DNA from: Kangiella sp. | GTDB lineage: Bacteria > Pseudomonadota > Gammaproteobacteria > Enterobacterales > Kangiellaceae | Length of the DNA stretch: 64,000 bases | Direction of reading: 5' to 3' | NCBI GenBank assembly: GCA_028284185.1 | Contig: JANQSG010000018.1 | Coordinates: forward strand, 179,642-243,641 | Part shown: positions 9,509 through 18,605 of the stretch, piece after piece | How positions within the stretch are numbered: the first letter of the stretch is position 1 | Layout of the letters: every line of letters starts with the position of its first letter | The notes under the pieces: generated by a model | What the model was told of the DNA's origin: nothing | The model's database searches: none | The model's input: only the letters and a program-made list of their open reading frames with translations | Made by a program: the position numbers and the translations under genes

Positions 9509-10882
9509 TTAAAAATAAGTCACATTGACCTGAAACAATCGCTCAACATCGTGGATATAAGCTTTATCCACCATAAAGAGGATCACGTGATCGTGCTCAC
9601 GAATAATCACATTATCGTGCGCAATCAAAACCCGACCATCACGCACGATAGCGCCGATGGTAGTGCCTGGCGGCAGCACAATTTCGCTAATGGCACGTCC
9701 CACAACTAACGAACTTTGCTCATTACCACGCGCCACCGCCTCAATCGCCTCCGCAGCACCGCGGCGCAATGAATAAACATTAGAAACCAGGCCACGGCGA
9801 ATGTGTTTCAACAAGCTGCCAATAGTCACCTGCTGCGGCGAAATGGCAATATCAATCTCCTGCCCCTGGATCAGATCCACATAAGCCGGACGATTGATCA
9901 ACACCATAGTTTTTCGAACGCCCATGCGCTTAGCCAACATGGCCGACATAATATTGGCCTCATCATCATTGGTAACGGCTACGAATAGATCAAAATCCTT
10001 AATGTTTTCATCACCCAGCAAATCCTGATCGGAAATATCGCCATGCAACACTAAACTATCTTGCAGGGTATCGGCCAAATGCTGCACTCGATCGGCATTA
10101 CGCTCAATAATTTTAACCTGCATCTCTTTTTCCAGCTTTAACGCAAGGCCCTTGCCAACATTACCACCGCCAGCGATCATGACTCGCTCATAATCTTTTT
10201 CCAAGCGTTGCAACTCACTCATTACCGCCCGAATATGCTTTTTATCCGCCAGGAAAAAAACCTCATCATCAGCTTCGATAATGGTGTGTCCGGTAGGTAC
10301 TATCGGCTTGCCGCGACGAAAAATAGCCGCCACTCGAGTATCTACATTGGGCAAATGATGACGCAGCTCCGACAAAGCATTACCCACCAATGGACCGCCA
10401 TAATAGGCGCGAACCGCCACCAAACGCACCGCGCCATCGGCAAAATCCAACACCTGAAAAGCACCCGGATTTTCGATTAAGCGAGTTACATAATTGGTCA
10501 CCAACTGCTCAGGACTGATCACCACATCCACTGGCACATGGTTATCCTCAAAAAGATTGGGGAAGGAATGGTAATTTTGCGAACGGATGCGAGCGATTTT
10601 TTTCGGCGTCTGAAATAAGGTATGAGCAATCTGACAAGCCATCATGTTGACTTCATCGCTGGAAGTCACCGCCACCAACATATCCGCATCATCAATACCG
10701 GCTTTATAGAGCACATTGGGATGAGCACCATGTCCAGCAATCGTGCGTAAATCCAGATGATCCTGAATATCACGCAAACGCTTATTATCGGTATCGATCA
10801 GCGTAATGTCGTTATCTTCGCCTTCCAAATTCAGCGCCAGGCTCATACCCACTTGTCCGGCACCCAAAATTATTATTTTCAT
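9509..10882 (-). CDS. trkA: Trk system potassium uptake regulatory protein TrkA
   Basis: Cytoplasmic NAD(H)/ATP-binding gating subunit of the Trk K+ channel, 457 residues. It is a duplicated RCK protein: the first Rossmann domain begins [16 protein letters not shown], with Asp at the strand-2 end (LIDTD). A TrkA-C domain follows around 150-220, then a second Rossmann domain ([15 protein letters not shown]) and a second TrkA-C ending near residue 450. It precedes trkH; in many gammaproteobacteria trkA sits next to rsmB, and here the two are separated by two unknown genes. Confidence 0.97.
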   Translation of the reverse strand: MKIIILGAGQVGMSLALNLEGEDNDITLIDTDNKRLRDIQDHLDLRTIAGHGAHPNVLYKAGIDDADMLVAVTSSDEVNMMACQIAHTLFQTPKKIARIRSQNYHSFPNLFEDNHVPVDVVISPEQLVTNYVTRLIENPGAFQVLDFADGAVRLVAVRAYYGGPLVGNALSELRHHLPNVDTRVAAIFRRGKPIVPTGHTIIEADDEVFFLADKKHIRAVMSELQRLEKDYERVMIAGGGNVGKGLALKLEKEMQVKIIERNADRVQHLADTLQDSLVLHGDISDQDLLGDENIKDFDLFVAVTNDDEANIMSAMLAKRMGVRKTMVLINRPAYVDLIQGQEIDIAISPQQVTIGSLLKHIRRGLVSNVYSLRRGAAEAIEAVARGNEQSSLVVGRAISEIVLPPGTTIGAIVRDGRVLIAHDNVIIREHDHVILFMVDKAYIHDVERLFQVNVTYF

Positions 10883-11200
10883 AGACTCTTCTTGGTATTG
10901 ATTACTGAATTAGTGAACCTTTCGTGTCCTTTCAGCGCCCTTTTCAGACAAACCCATTTACCCTATCTCCCTATGCTAACCCTATAAGCCACTGATCTAA
11001 AGGCTTTTTTAATAAAATCGAATCTCTATAAATAAAAGAATCTTGGATAAAGTTTGAGTAGATAAAGCCTAATTATATTAGTGAAAGGAAAATTTTATGG
11101 AGATGCTTGAATCACAAAACTAATAAATAAGATGCATAAGGGCCACCATATGTACAGAAATGATGGCCCTACAAAGTTTACTAATATTATAGTTATTTTT
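10883..11200. other. Gene-free interval upstream of trkA (318 bp)
   Basis: Holds the presumed leftward trkA promoter region and the 3' flank of the next leftward gene. An inverted repeat AGGGCCA (11139-11145) / TGGCCCT (11164-11170) could fold at the 3' end of that gene, but neither side has a T run. A tiny frame with a ribosome site (AAAGGA, ATG 11097) encodes only eight residues. No gene is supported. Confidence 0.5.
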
Positions 11201-11581
11201 TTAAATATTACCCCCGCCAGGATTAATGGCATCGCAATATGAATTTCTAGGGCCGCACTCTGACTGGTATATATTTGAATTATGGTGATTACGGATACCT
11301 TCAGAAGATATATCTCCATAATGCCAGTTCCCATCTGGCATTGCTTCTAACCTAAGAACCCCAAATCCTAAATTCACTGTTACTCTTTGTCCCGCAGCAG
11401 GGGCAGGATAATGAAATTGTGCAGCTTCAGTCGCTCTTCTTCGAGTGATTTCTATTTCGCCAGCCAAGTTACAATCATGACAAACTACGGTTTCCAATGA
11501 ATTGCTTTGTGAATTACTAAAGGCTTCTTTAGTTATAAACAAGATGATTACAAAGAATATTATTTTTATGCTAAACTTCAT
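11201..11581 (-). CDS. Small exported protein of unknown function
   Basis: The ATG at 11579-11581 is chosen because a very strong ribosome site (AAAGGAGGT) lies just upstream and a signal peptide follows (MKFSIKIIFFVIILFITKEAFS). Upstream in-frame codons lack both. The 126-residue precursor has two Cys pairs, VCHDC near the mature N-terminus and CGPRNSYC near the C-terminus, that could form disulphides in the periplasm. A Gly/Pro-rich middle (PAPAAGQRVTVNLGFGVLRLE) separates them. I recognise no family. It is divergent from the next gene with only about 45-70 bp between. Confidence 0.6.
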   Translation of the reverse strand: MKFSIKIIFFVIILFITKEAFSNSQSNSLETVVCHDCNLAGEIEITRRRATEAAQFHYPAPAAGQRVTVNLGFGVLRLEAMPDGNWHYGDISSEGIRNHHNSNIYQSECGPRNSYCDAINPGGGNI

Positions 11582-11654
11582 GCTAACCTCCTTTCCATTA
11601 TTAATGGTTGAAAGCCTACAAATAATATGAAAAAAAAAACAAGTACTTTTTATT

Positions 11655-12335
11655 GTGCCCATAAGTATTCTAGTACTAATTTCTGTATGGGTTTTAAAAA
11701 CATATACGTATACTAAAACAAACTCTATTAAGAAAAATAATAATGCTACTGATCAGGCCGCTAAGATTGTTAAGGTTAGAGCTAAGCCAAAAGCGGATAC
11801 AAATAAAAAACCGTCGTCACCCGAACAATTAAACAAAATTGAAGCACCAATTAAAGAGCTAAAATTCGATTATGCTTATAAAACATTACAAGAGGTTCTT
11901 AATGACCCTTACTATAAATATTCTTTTAGTGATTTAGAGGCTTTAGCAAAGAATGACGATTTTAGGGCTCAACAAATTTTGGCATTTAGACTCTCCAGTC
12001 ACCCACCCTTAAATTATAAGGAGCCTTTAAAAACTGCCTTATCTTGGGCAAAAATTGGCGCTTATAAGAGCAGTTATGTATCGCAAGCACTTCTTACTAA
12101 AATTTATGCTTTACAAAATGATGATGTAACAGCTCATGCTTTTAATAAATATTTCTCTGAGTTGGGCAACCCTCTTGCAAAATCCCAAATAGAAAATGAG
12201 AAAATACATTTAACTCTGGAGCAACAAGAGACTTCAGAGAAGTTATTACAAAGTGGGAAATTACAACAAGAACTAAATAAATATCAGAGCATCTATTCCG
12301 AAGATATATGTGGTGAATTAGGGACCTGCCGCTAG
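11655..12335 (+). CDS. Membrane-anchored Sel1/TPR-like protein, start disturbed by a poly-A run
   Basis: The open frame begins at GTG 11655 and gives 226 residues. An N-terminal anchor (PISILVLISVWVLK) is followed by a Lys/Asn/Pro linker to about residue 70. The rest is helical with a Sel1/TPR-like look (LEALAKNDDFRAQQILAFRL, then ALSWAKIGAYKSSYVSQALL). A better start, ATG 11627, is followed by ten A and is one base out of frame. With nine A the product would begin MKKKQVLFIVPIS, a classic positively charged anchor. So either the base count is wrong, slippage occurs, or the gene is broken at its start. It ends 1 bp from the rsmB stop (convergent). Confidence 0.5.
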   Translation: MPISILVLISVWVLKTYTYTKTNSIKKNNNATDQAAKIVKVRAKPKADTNKKPSSPEQLNKIEAPIKELKFDYAYKTLQEVLNDPYYKYSFSDLEALAKNDDFRAQQILAFRLSSHPPLNYKEPLKTALSWAKIGAYKSSYVSQALLTKIYALQNDDVTAHAFNKYFSELGNPLAKSQIENEKIHLTLEQQETSEKLLQSGKLQQELNKYQSIYSEDICGELGTCR

Positions 12336-12336
12336 A

Positions 12337-13650
12337 TCAATTAGCTTTCTGCAATAAACAATAGTAAAAACCATCCATCTGTTCTTGATTAGGTAAGATT
12401 TGGCAGCCAATTTCGGTATTTGATAAAGGCACTAGCTCTTCAGACAGAGGCTCGATAACGGCATCTTTATGTTTTTCCAAGAAAGTCGTTATCTGCTGAC
12501 TATTTTCTTGTTGCAAAATTGAGCAAGTAGCATAAAGCAGCTTTCCATTTGGTTTTAAAGCAGACCAGGCGGCTTCCAGGATCTGATTCTGAATATTGAC
12601 CAATTCACCGATATCCGATTCCCGTCTTAACAATTTTATATCCGGATGACGACGAATAACACCGGTAGCGCTACAGGGCACATCCAATAAAATCTGGTCA
12701 AATTGAGTATCAACTTCAGCCAAATACTCAATCGCATCATGGCAAATCACCTGAGCATCTAGTTGCAAACGTTCAAGGTTTTCATCAATTCTCTGACAAC
12801 GTCTATCGTCAATATCTACGGCGATAACCTCAGCCTGGTTATCGCTATACTCCAATAAATGTGCGGTTTTACCACCAGGTGCAGCACAGGCATCTAAAAT
12901 TTTTATGTCTTTTTGTGGTTTTAGAATCCAACTGGCCAATTGCGCCGCCGCATCCTGTACCGAAACAAAACCTTCACCAAACTTTGGCAATAAAGTCACA
13001 TTCATTGGTTCGGCTAAAACGATAGCGCTAGGCACAATCGGATGAGCCCTTGCCGAAATACCAGCGTCGTTCAATAAATTTAGATAGGCCTCTCGAGTAA
13101 TTTTTGACAGATTCACACGCAAAGTCAGCGGTGCTTGCTGGTTGCAGGATTGCAGAATTTGCTCAACTTTATCCTTATAAAAAGGCTTAATCTTATTGAT
13201 CAACCAATCGGGCAGCGAAAATTTAGTGTCCCAATTGTTATCCAGCGCTTGATTAATGGCTTCTTGTGAGCGTAAATAATTTCGTAAAACCCCATTAATG
13301 AATTTTTTGGCCCACGGCTTTTTAAGCTGCTCGCAAGCGGCTACCGTTTCGGAAATAGCCGCATGATCGGGAATCCGGCTGTACTCCAGTTGATAAAGTC
13401 CAATAATCAACAAACAACCAATATCCGAATCTTTATTACGCAGATTTTTATTCATTAATTGCTGGGCAGCTTGCTCAAGCCGCAAAAAGTAACGACAAGA
13501 GCCTAATACGAGCGACTTAAATAGAGGAGTATCTGCTGGATTTTCAAACTCAATATTGGTTAAAACGTCGTTACTGGAACGTCCCTCATAGGCAATCTGC
13601 TGTAGCGCTTTTGCCGCTTGTGATCGAATTTTATCGCTGGAAAAAAGCAT
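12337..13650 (-). CDS. rsmB: 16S rRNA (cytosine-967-C5)-methyltransferase RsmB
   Basis: S-adenosylmethionine-dependent m5C methyltransferase for 16S rRNA C967; 437 residues. The N-terminal NusB-like RNA-binding domain occupies about 1-140. The Rossmann methyltransferase shows DACAAPGGKT (SAM motif I, about 252), LLDVPCSATG (catalytic Cys, about 324) and LLYATCSI with the second Cys (about 378). It lies 2 bp downstream of fmt on the same strand, the classic fmt-rsmB arrangement. Confidence 0.97.
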   Translation of the reverse strand: MLFSSDKIRSQAAKALQQIAYEGRSSNDVLTNIEFENPADTPLFKSLVLGSCRYFLRLEQAAQQLMNKNLRNKDSDIGCLLIIGLYQLEYSRIPDHAAISETVAACEQLKKPWAKKFINGVLRNYLRSQEAINQALDNNWDTKFSLPDWLINKIKPFYKDKVEQILQSCNQQAPLTLRVNLSKITREAYLNLLNDAGISARAHPIVPSAIVLAEPMNVTLLPKFGEGFVSVQDAAAQLASWILKPQKDIKILDACAAPGGKTAHLLEYSDNQAEVIAVDIDDRRCQRIDENLERLQLDAQVICHDAIEYLAEVDTQFDQILLDVPCSATGVIRRHPDIKLLRRESDIGELVNIQNQILEAAWSALKPNGKLLYATCSILQQENSQQITTFLEKHKDAVIEPLSEELVPLSNTEIGCQILPNQEQMDGFYYCLLQKAN

Positions 13651-13652
13651 GG

Positions 13653-14615
13653 TCAGGTATTAACTACAAATTGCTTGCCAACCGCAAATAATTCTTGGCG
13701 CGCTGGAGCATTTAGTAAGTCAGAAACGAACATGGCTTTAGATCCGGCCATTTGTAATTGGGTCATTAATAATAATTGCTCATCACAGGCCACCAAAATA
13801 CCGGCTTTATCCGCGCGAATAATGGTTCCTGGCTTTTCATCGCTGATCATATCCACCATTTCTGATTGCCAGACGCGAATGGTCTGCCCCTCAATTTGCG
13901 CAGTACAAACTGGCCATGAATTAAAGGCTCTGATTTTTCTTTCGATCTTAGTAGCCGAACAATTCCAGTCAATTTGTGCTTCCTGCTTGCTGAGCTTATG
14001 AGCATAAGTGGCTAAACTATTGTCTTGAATTTCAGGCATTAGTTCATCATTGGCAATTTGATCAATGGCTTCCACTAACAATTTAGCCCCTTGCGTGGCT
14101 AATTTATCGTGCAAACTGGCACCAGTTTCAGTGTCAGTAATAGGTGTTACGGCCTTAAGCAACATTGGCCCCGTATCCAAACCAGCCTCCATTTGCATAA
14201 TGGTAATACCCGATTCTTGATCGCCCGCTTCAATCGCTCTTTGGATCGGCGCCGCGCCGCGCCAACGTGGCAACAGAGACCCATGCACATTAATACAACC
14301 TAGTTTCGGCGTATCCAAAATTGCTTGCGGCAATAACAAACCATAAGCTACCACCACCATCAGATCTGCATCGTAAGTTGCTAACTGATCTTTATCTTGC
14401 TGTTGCTTAAAATTAACCGGCTGCTCCACCGAAATACCAGCTGCTAAAGCCAATTGCTTGACCGGGCTCATACTGATCTTTTTACCTCGGCCCGATTGAC
14501 GATCCGGCTGAGTATAAACCGCCACAACCTGATGCTCAGTATTTTCACAATGCTCTATCAGGGCTTGCAAACTGGATGCGGCAAAATCAGGAGTTCCGGC
14601 AAAAATAATTCTCAA
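13653..14615 (-). CDS. fmt: Methionyl-tRNA formyltransferase
   Basis: Formylates initiator Met-tRNA with 10-formyl-tetrahydrofolate; 320 residues. The N-terminal formyltransferase fold starts MRIIFAGTPDFAASSLQAL. The active-site region INVHGSLLPRWRGAAPIQRAI contains the catalytic Asn and His. The basic linker is followed by the C-terminal OB-like domain (FNSWPVCTAQIEGQTIRVW). It sits between def and rsmB on the same strand. Confidence 0.97.
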   Translation of the reverse strand: MRIIFAGTPDFAASSLQALIEHCENTEHQVVAVYTQPDRQSGRGKKISMSPVKQLALAAGISVEQPVNFKQQQDKDQLATYDADLMVVVAYGLLLPQAILDTPKLGCINVHGSLLPRWRGAAPIQRAIEAGDQESGITIMQMEAGLDTGPMLLKAVTPITDTETGASLHDKLATQGAKLLVEAIDQIANDELMPEIQDNSLATYAHKLSKQEAQIDWNCSATKIERKIRAFNSWPVCTAQIEGQTIRVWQSEMVDMISDEKPGTIIRADKAGILVACDEQLLLMTQLQMAGSKAMFVSDLLNAPARQELFAVGKQFVVNT

Positions 14616-14657
14616 GACTTAAAATCCTTATACATTTATATTTAAAAAGGCAGCGCT

Positions 14658-14685
14658 AAAAAAAACTGGCCTTAGCCAGCTTTTT
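14658..14685 (-). terminator. Rho-independent terminator overlapping the def stop codon
   Basis: Read on the minus strand: AAAAAGCTGGC, loop TAAG, GCCAG, then eight T. The def TAA stop lies in the loop, so the stem includes the last def codons. It should reduce read-through into fmt. Confidence 0.7.
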
Positions 14686-15190
14686 GTCGTTTCTTTTGCT
14701 GTTTTTCCAGCATGGAACGGATCCGGCGTTGTTTTAACGGCGATAAATAATCCACAAATACTTTACCATTAATGTGGTCATTTTCGTGCTGGATGACAAT
14801 CGCTAAAAATTCATCGGTATCAATTTCAAAAGGTTCACCATGACGATCCAAAGCTTTAACTTTAATACCTTTGGCACGTTCCACTTTGGCATAAACGCCC
14901 GGAAAAGATAAACAACCCTCTTCATTGGTTTCTAAATCACGCTTTTCAAGAATTTCAGGATTGATAAACACCAGCGGCTCAGACTTGTCTTCAGAAATAT
15001 CGATTACAAATAAGCGTTTATGATAATTAACCTGGGTCGCCGCCAGACCTATGCCAGGCGCTGCATACATGGTTTCAAACATATCGTCGATCTGCTGTTG
15101 CAAAGCCTCTGTGAAATCCTCGGGTTGAATTTCTTGGGCTTTGGTGCGCAAGCGCGGATCCGGATATTCTAAAATCTCTAAAATGGCCAT
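14672..15190 (-). CDS. def: Peptide deformylase
   Basis: Removes the formyl group from nascent N-terminal formyl-Met; Fe2+ metalloenzyme of 172 residues. All three signature motifs are present: [17 protein letters not shown] (Cys metal ligand) and [12 protein letters not shown] (two His ligands and catalytic Glu). The C-terminus is basic ([10 protein letters not shown]). The def-fmt order is conserved in bacteria and couples formylation with deformylation. Confidence 0.97.
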   Translation of the reverse strand: MAILEILEYPDPRLRTKAQEIQPEDFTEALQQQIDDMFETMYAAPGIGLAATQVNYHKRLFVIDISEDKSEPLVFINPEILEKRDLETNEEGCLSFPGVYAKVERAKGIKVKALDRHGEPFEIDTDEFLAIVIQHENDHINGKVFVDYLSPLKQRRIRSMLEKQQKKRQKAG

Positions 15191-15303
15191 TGATTTAATA
15201 AAAACAGAACCAATCTTTTATCTAAGGTCTTAATGATAATAAAATGTGGGTATAAAGACTAATGTTTTCAATGGCTCACACGGAATAGCTAAAAAATAAC
15301 ACT

Positions 15304-17259
15304 ATGAAAAAACTACTCACCTATCTTGGCTGCACCATTGGTATTATCCTTATCATCATACTGATGCTGTATCTGACCAAACCGGATACAGAAGCTATTA
15401 ACGCCCAAATTCTAGAAAAGCCACAAACCAAACCAGAAATGGCCAAAAAGCCGACAAAAAGCATCAGCAAAGCAAAAATCAAGGCATTGGTCACTGCTGA
15501 AAAATGCGATAGCAAAGAGCTCAATAAGGCACTGGATAATTTAAAAACCCAACGTGATAAGGAAATTAAAAATTTTGCTGAACAGCATGATGATAAAGCC
15601 AAATTACGCCAATTGGTGATTACCCAACTTAAAGATCATGCTTTAGCCAATCAAATTTTTACCATTAATCCAAAGAACGATATTCAAATAAAGCGCCAGG
15701 AATTACTTGAAGGTGAGACTGGCCGCAAACTGATAGAAGAGTTAATGATGGCTTCCCTGGCTGGTCAGACTCAGGATTATATGGATAAGTTTCTGGCGGG
15801 TGATTTGAGCCCGTTGAATCCCGCCAAGAAAGGGCATAAAGAAATACTGATTAATATGATGACTATGGGTGGCGAAGCAGAAGTTTTAACCGCAATTGAA
15901 AAACTCTATACCGACTCTTCACCAATTCCCGTCAACCTATTACCTGCAGTGATTAACAGCGTAAAAAAAAATAACAAGGCACTTGAAAACATTTTACAGC
16001 GAGTAGGAGATATCAATCAGGCAGCGGAACAAGGTTTTGGCCTTTTTAGCAGTTACCAGAGAAATCGTCCCATCGAAATCGCTATCGGTCAGAAAAATTA
16101 CCTTGCTGCTGAGTTACTGTTACAACTAGGGGCTAAACCTGCAGCACAAAATCAACCTGGCACTAGAGCCTTAGATTATATTTATGAGGTAAAAGAGGTT
16201 CCTGCCGGACTGATTAGCCGAATGCTGGATAAAGGCTTTACCAACTCCAATTCATCCAAAGCAAAACGTCTGGCCAATGAATTTGCAACCATCAACCCGG
16301 AACTTGCCAGCAAATTCCGTGCTTCCTATCAGCAGTTAAAAGATCAGGAAAATCAGTTGCTTATGCAAATGCCTATAGTGCTACAAAACCTTATTCAGGA
16401 TTACCGCTCAGAACACCAGCAATTGAATCAAAAATACATTCAATGTTTGGCTGAAGAGTCCAAAGCCAGGCCTAAAATTCCTGAATATCAACCCATTAAT
16501 AAGAAACAAATTGAAGCTGAAATTGATCAATTAGTGGCACAAAAAGTCAAATATGAGCAAATTATTGCCACTTTGGCGGTGCAAAATAAAGAAACGGTGG
16601 AACACGGTTATCAATATCTGCGTCAACTACGCCTGAAAAATAATAAGCGTAATATCAATAGTTTAGCAGACATGCCAGCAGAATTTAAAACCCTTATCAG
16701 GCTCTATAAAGACAATCAGTGGGATCAAATGGTGGAATTTATGGCCAATAATCAATTTGATCCGGCCTATGAAATCTCGCCTGGCAGCATGCTCCCCGAA
16801 ATGATCGAAAAAGGTGCGCCCGAATCGGCGATTGCTGCTATGGCCAAAATCAGTGACAAAAATGATATTAAGTTATTACGCCGCGCTCAATTTCAACCTA
16901 AATTACTGAACCGAATTGCTGGCTATGGCTTTAATCTTGATGCCACAGACGAATCCAATAAAAACCTTTTTTATCAAGCAGTTAAGCATAATCAAGTGGA
17001 ACAAATTGATACCCTGATTGGCTATGGTGTTAGTATGGTTTCTGATCCTTATGGCTATGATCCATTGGATTTATTGTTACGCAATCCTAGTCCCAATGAA
17101 AAGCTTTTGAGCAAACTGGCTGAGGTTGGATTTCCGTTAACGGCGCAACACCAGGATTATGCACTGTATCTTAAAAGCTACTATCCCCAACGCCACCAGA
17201 AGCTAATCACAGCCATGCCAAACCTGCAACTTGAAGGTGAATGGCAGCCAAAAAACTGA
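15304..17259 (+). CDS. Large membrane-anchored ankyrin-like protein of unknown function
   Basis: 651 residues with one N-terminal anchor (MKKLLTYLGCTIGIILIIILMLYL) and a basic linker. The rest is a long, mostly helical, probably periplasmic domain. Two stretches look like ankyrin repeats: about 255-330 (RPIEIAIGQKNYLAAELLLQLGA) and about 530-620 (NLFYQAVKHNQVEQIDTLIGYG, GYDPLDLLLRN). The centre (about 340-450) is rich in Gln/Glu/Lys and could form a coiled coil. It has its own upstream region of 113 bp, divergent from def. In the usual gammaproteobacterial order a LysM gene follows def directly, so this is an insertion at that place. No function can be given. Confidence 0.6.
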   Translation: MKKLLTYLGCTIGIILIIILMLYLTKPDTEAINAQILEKPQTKPEMAKKPTKSISKAKIKALVTAEKCDSKELNKALDNLKTQRDKEIKNFAEQHDDKAKLRQLVITQLKDHALANQIFTINPKNDIQIKRQELLEGETGRKLIEELMMASLAGQTQDYMDKFLAGDLSPLNPAKKGHKEILINMMTMGGEAEVLTAIEKLYTDSSPIPVNLLPAVINSVKKNNKALENILQRVGDINQAAEQGFGLFSSYQRNRPIEIAIGQKNYLAAELLLQLGAKPAAQNQPGTRALDYIYEVKEVPAGLISRMLDKGFTNSNSSKAKRLANEFATINPELASKFRASYQQLKDQENQLLMQMPIVLQNLIQDYRSEHQQLNQKYIQCLAEESKARPKIPEYQPINKKQIEAEIDQLVAQKVKYEQIIATLAVQNKETVEHGYQYLRQLRLKNNKRNINSLADMPAEFKTLIRLYKDNQWDQMVEFMANNQFDPAYEISPGSMLPEMIEKGAPESAIAAMAKISDKNDIKLLRRAQFQPKLLNRIAGYGFNLDATDESNKNLFYQAVKHNQVEQIDTLIGYGVSMVSDPYGYDPLDLLLRNPSPNEKLLSKLAEVGFPLTAQHQDYALYLKSYYPQRHQKLITAMPNLQLEGEWQPKN

Positions 17260-17478
17260 TAGAAACCGAGTAGACTGTGATTAAGTTGTAGTAATTTCGT
17301 AAGATTTGTTGGTAAGATGATGATCCTTAAAGATTTTAATGGTAGCTTTAGCGATTAGTTTTGCAGCAAAAATGCCACTAATAGCTATTTCCTATGGGCT
17401 TTTGTTTACGGTATAGTAAGCCATTAGGAATGCACGACTCCTGTTAAATACAGGAAAAAACCAAATAAAAGGAAAGCC

Positions 17479-18528
17479 ATGAAAAAATTACTCGTATCCG
17501 TGGTTGCGTCAGCGACACTATTATTGGGGGCCATCGCAAATCAAGCCAATGCGGCGGAATTGCGCGCAGATCATCCAGATACCTATGTGGTCAAAAAAGG
17601 CGATACTTTGTGGGATATCTCAGGGCGTTTTTTGAAAAAGCCCTGGCACTGGCCAGAAATCTGGCATGTGAATCCTGAAATTGCCAACCCACACCTGATT
17701 TATCCAGGCGATATTTTGAAGCTGGTTTATATTGATGGCAAACCTTACTTGGTTAAAGCCTCTAACGGCACCATTAAATTGCGCCCTCAAGCGCGCGTAT
17801 TGTCCGAAGGCGATGCTATTTCTACCATTCCACTGGATTTGATTCGCCCTTTCCTGATTGACGAATTGGTAGTTGATCCCTCAGCCTTTGAAAACGCACC
17901 TTATGTTTTGGCCCATGACGAAGAAAAAGTATTAAGTGGCGGTTTTGATGATCGTATGTATGTGCGCGGCTTGAATACCGAGCGCGGTGCCGCTTATGGT
18001 ATCTATCGTAAAGGAAAAGTCTATCGCAGCCCAGGTTCAGAAGAAGTTTTAGGCGTAGAGGCTCGTTATCTGGCTAATGGCCATGTCATGCGTGCTGGCG
18101 ATCCTGCGACTTTGGATATTAAAAAATCCAAAGTGGAAGTATTAAAAGGTGATGTAGTATTCCCGCGTAATGAAGATCCTTTGCCACCAGTTTATGCTCC
18201 ACGTGCACCTACTTTTGATGTTAATGCCAATATTATTTCAGTTTACGATGGCGTCAGCCAGATTGGTCAATATAATATAGTAGTGCTTGATAAAGGTACT
18301 CGTGACGGTATTGAAGATGGGCATGTTTTATCCATCTATCAGCGTGGCCGTGTGGTTCACGATAAAATTGCTGAAGAACGTGGCGAAGAAGTGACTGAAG
18401 TCGTATTACCGGAAGAAAGAGCGGGCGAGCTGATGGTTTTCCGCACCTTTGATAAGGTTAGCCTGGCTCTTATTATGACCGCTACTCGCCCAATCCACCT
18501 GTTGGATATCGCGAAAAATCCTTACTAG
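17479..18528 (+). CDS. LysM peptidoglycan-binding domain protein
   Basis: 349 residues. The signal peptide ends near NQANA (about 26). A LysM domain spans about 34-85 (YVVKKGDTLWDISGRFLKK, then IWHVNPEIANPHLIYPGD), followed by a roughly 260-residue family-specific domain of unknown role (LDKGTRDGIEDGHVLSIYQRG). LysM binds cell-wall glycan, so a periplasmic envelope role is likely. The def/dprA neighbourhood is the standard place for this gene. AAAGGAAAG upstream of the ATG serves as ribosome site; a TATAGT at 17412-17417 may be the -10 box. Confidence 0.93.
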   Translation: MKKLLVSVVASATLLLGAIANQANAAELRADHPDTYVVKKGDTLWDISGRFLKKPWHWPEIWHVNPEIANPHLIYPGDILKLVYIDGKPYLVKASNGTIKLRPQARVLSEGDAISTIPLDLIRPFLIDELVVDPSAFENAPYVLAHDEEKVLSGGFDDRMYVRGLNTERGAAYGIYRKGKVYRSPGSEEVLGVEARYLANGHVMRAGDPATLDIKKSKVEVLKGDVVFPRNEDPLPPVYAPRAPTFDVNANIISVYDGVSQIGQYNIVVLDKGTRDGIEDGHVLSIYQRGRVVHDKIAEERGEEVTEVVLPEERAGELMVFRTFDKVSLALIMTATRPIHLLDIAKNPY

Positions 18529-18571
18529 GCTTATACTTTATTAAGAGATTTCCTACAAACAAATAGGAACT

Positions 18572-18599
18572 AAAAACGGAGCCAAATGGCTCCGTTTTT
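18572..18599 (+). terminator. Rho-independent terminator after the LysM gene
   Basis: Perfect stem AAAAACGGAGCC (18572-18583) / GGCTCCGTTTTT (18588-18599), loop AAAT; the A/T arms make it usable in both directions. Confidence 0.9.
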
Positions 18600-18605
18600 G
18601 CCATA

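Noticed and set aside
11095-11334. 79-codon leftward frame overlapping the end of the small exported protein
   Set aside because: Different frame with no start signal; the overlapping gene has a far stronger ribosome site and a signal peptide.
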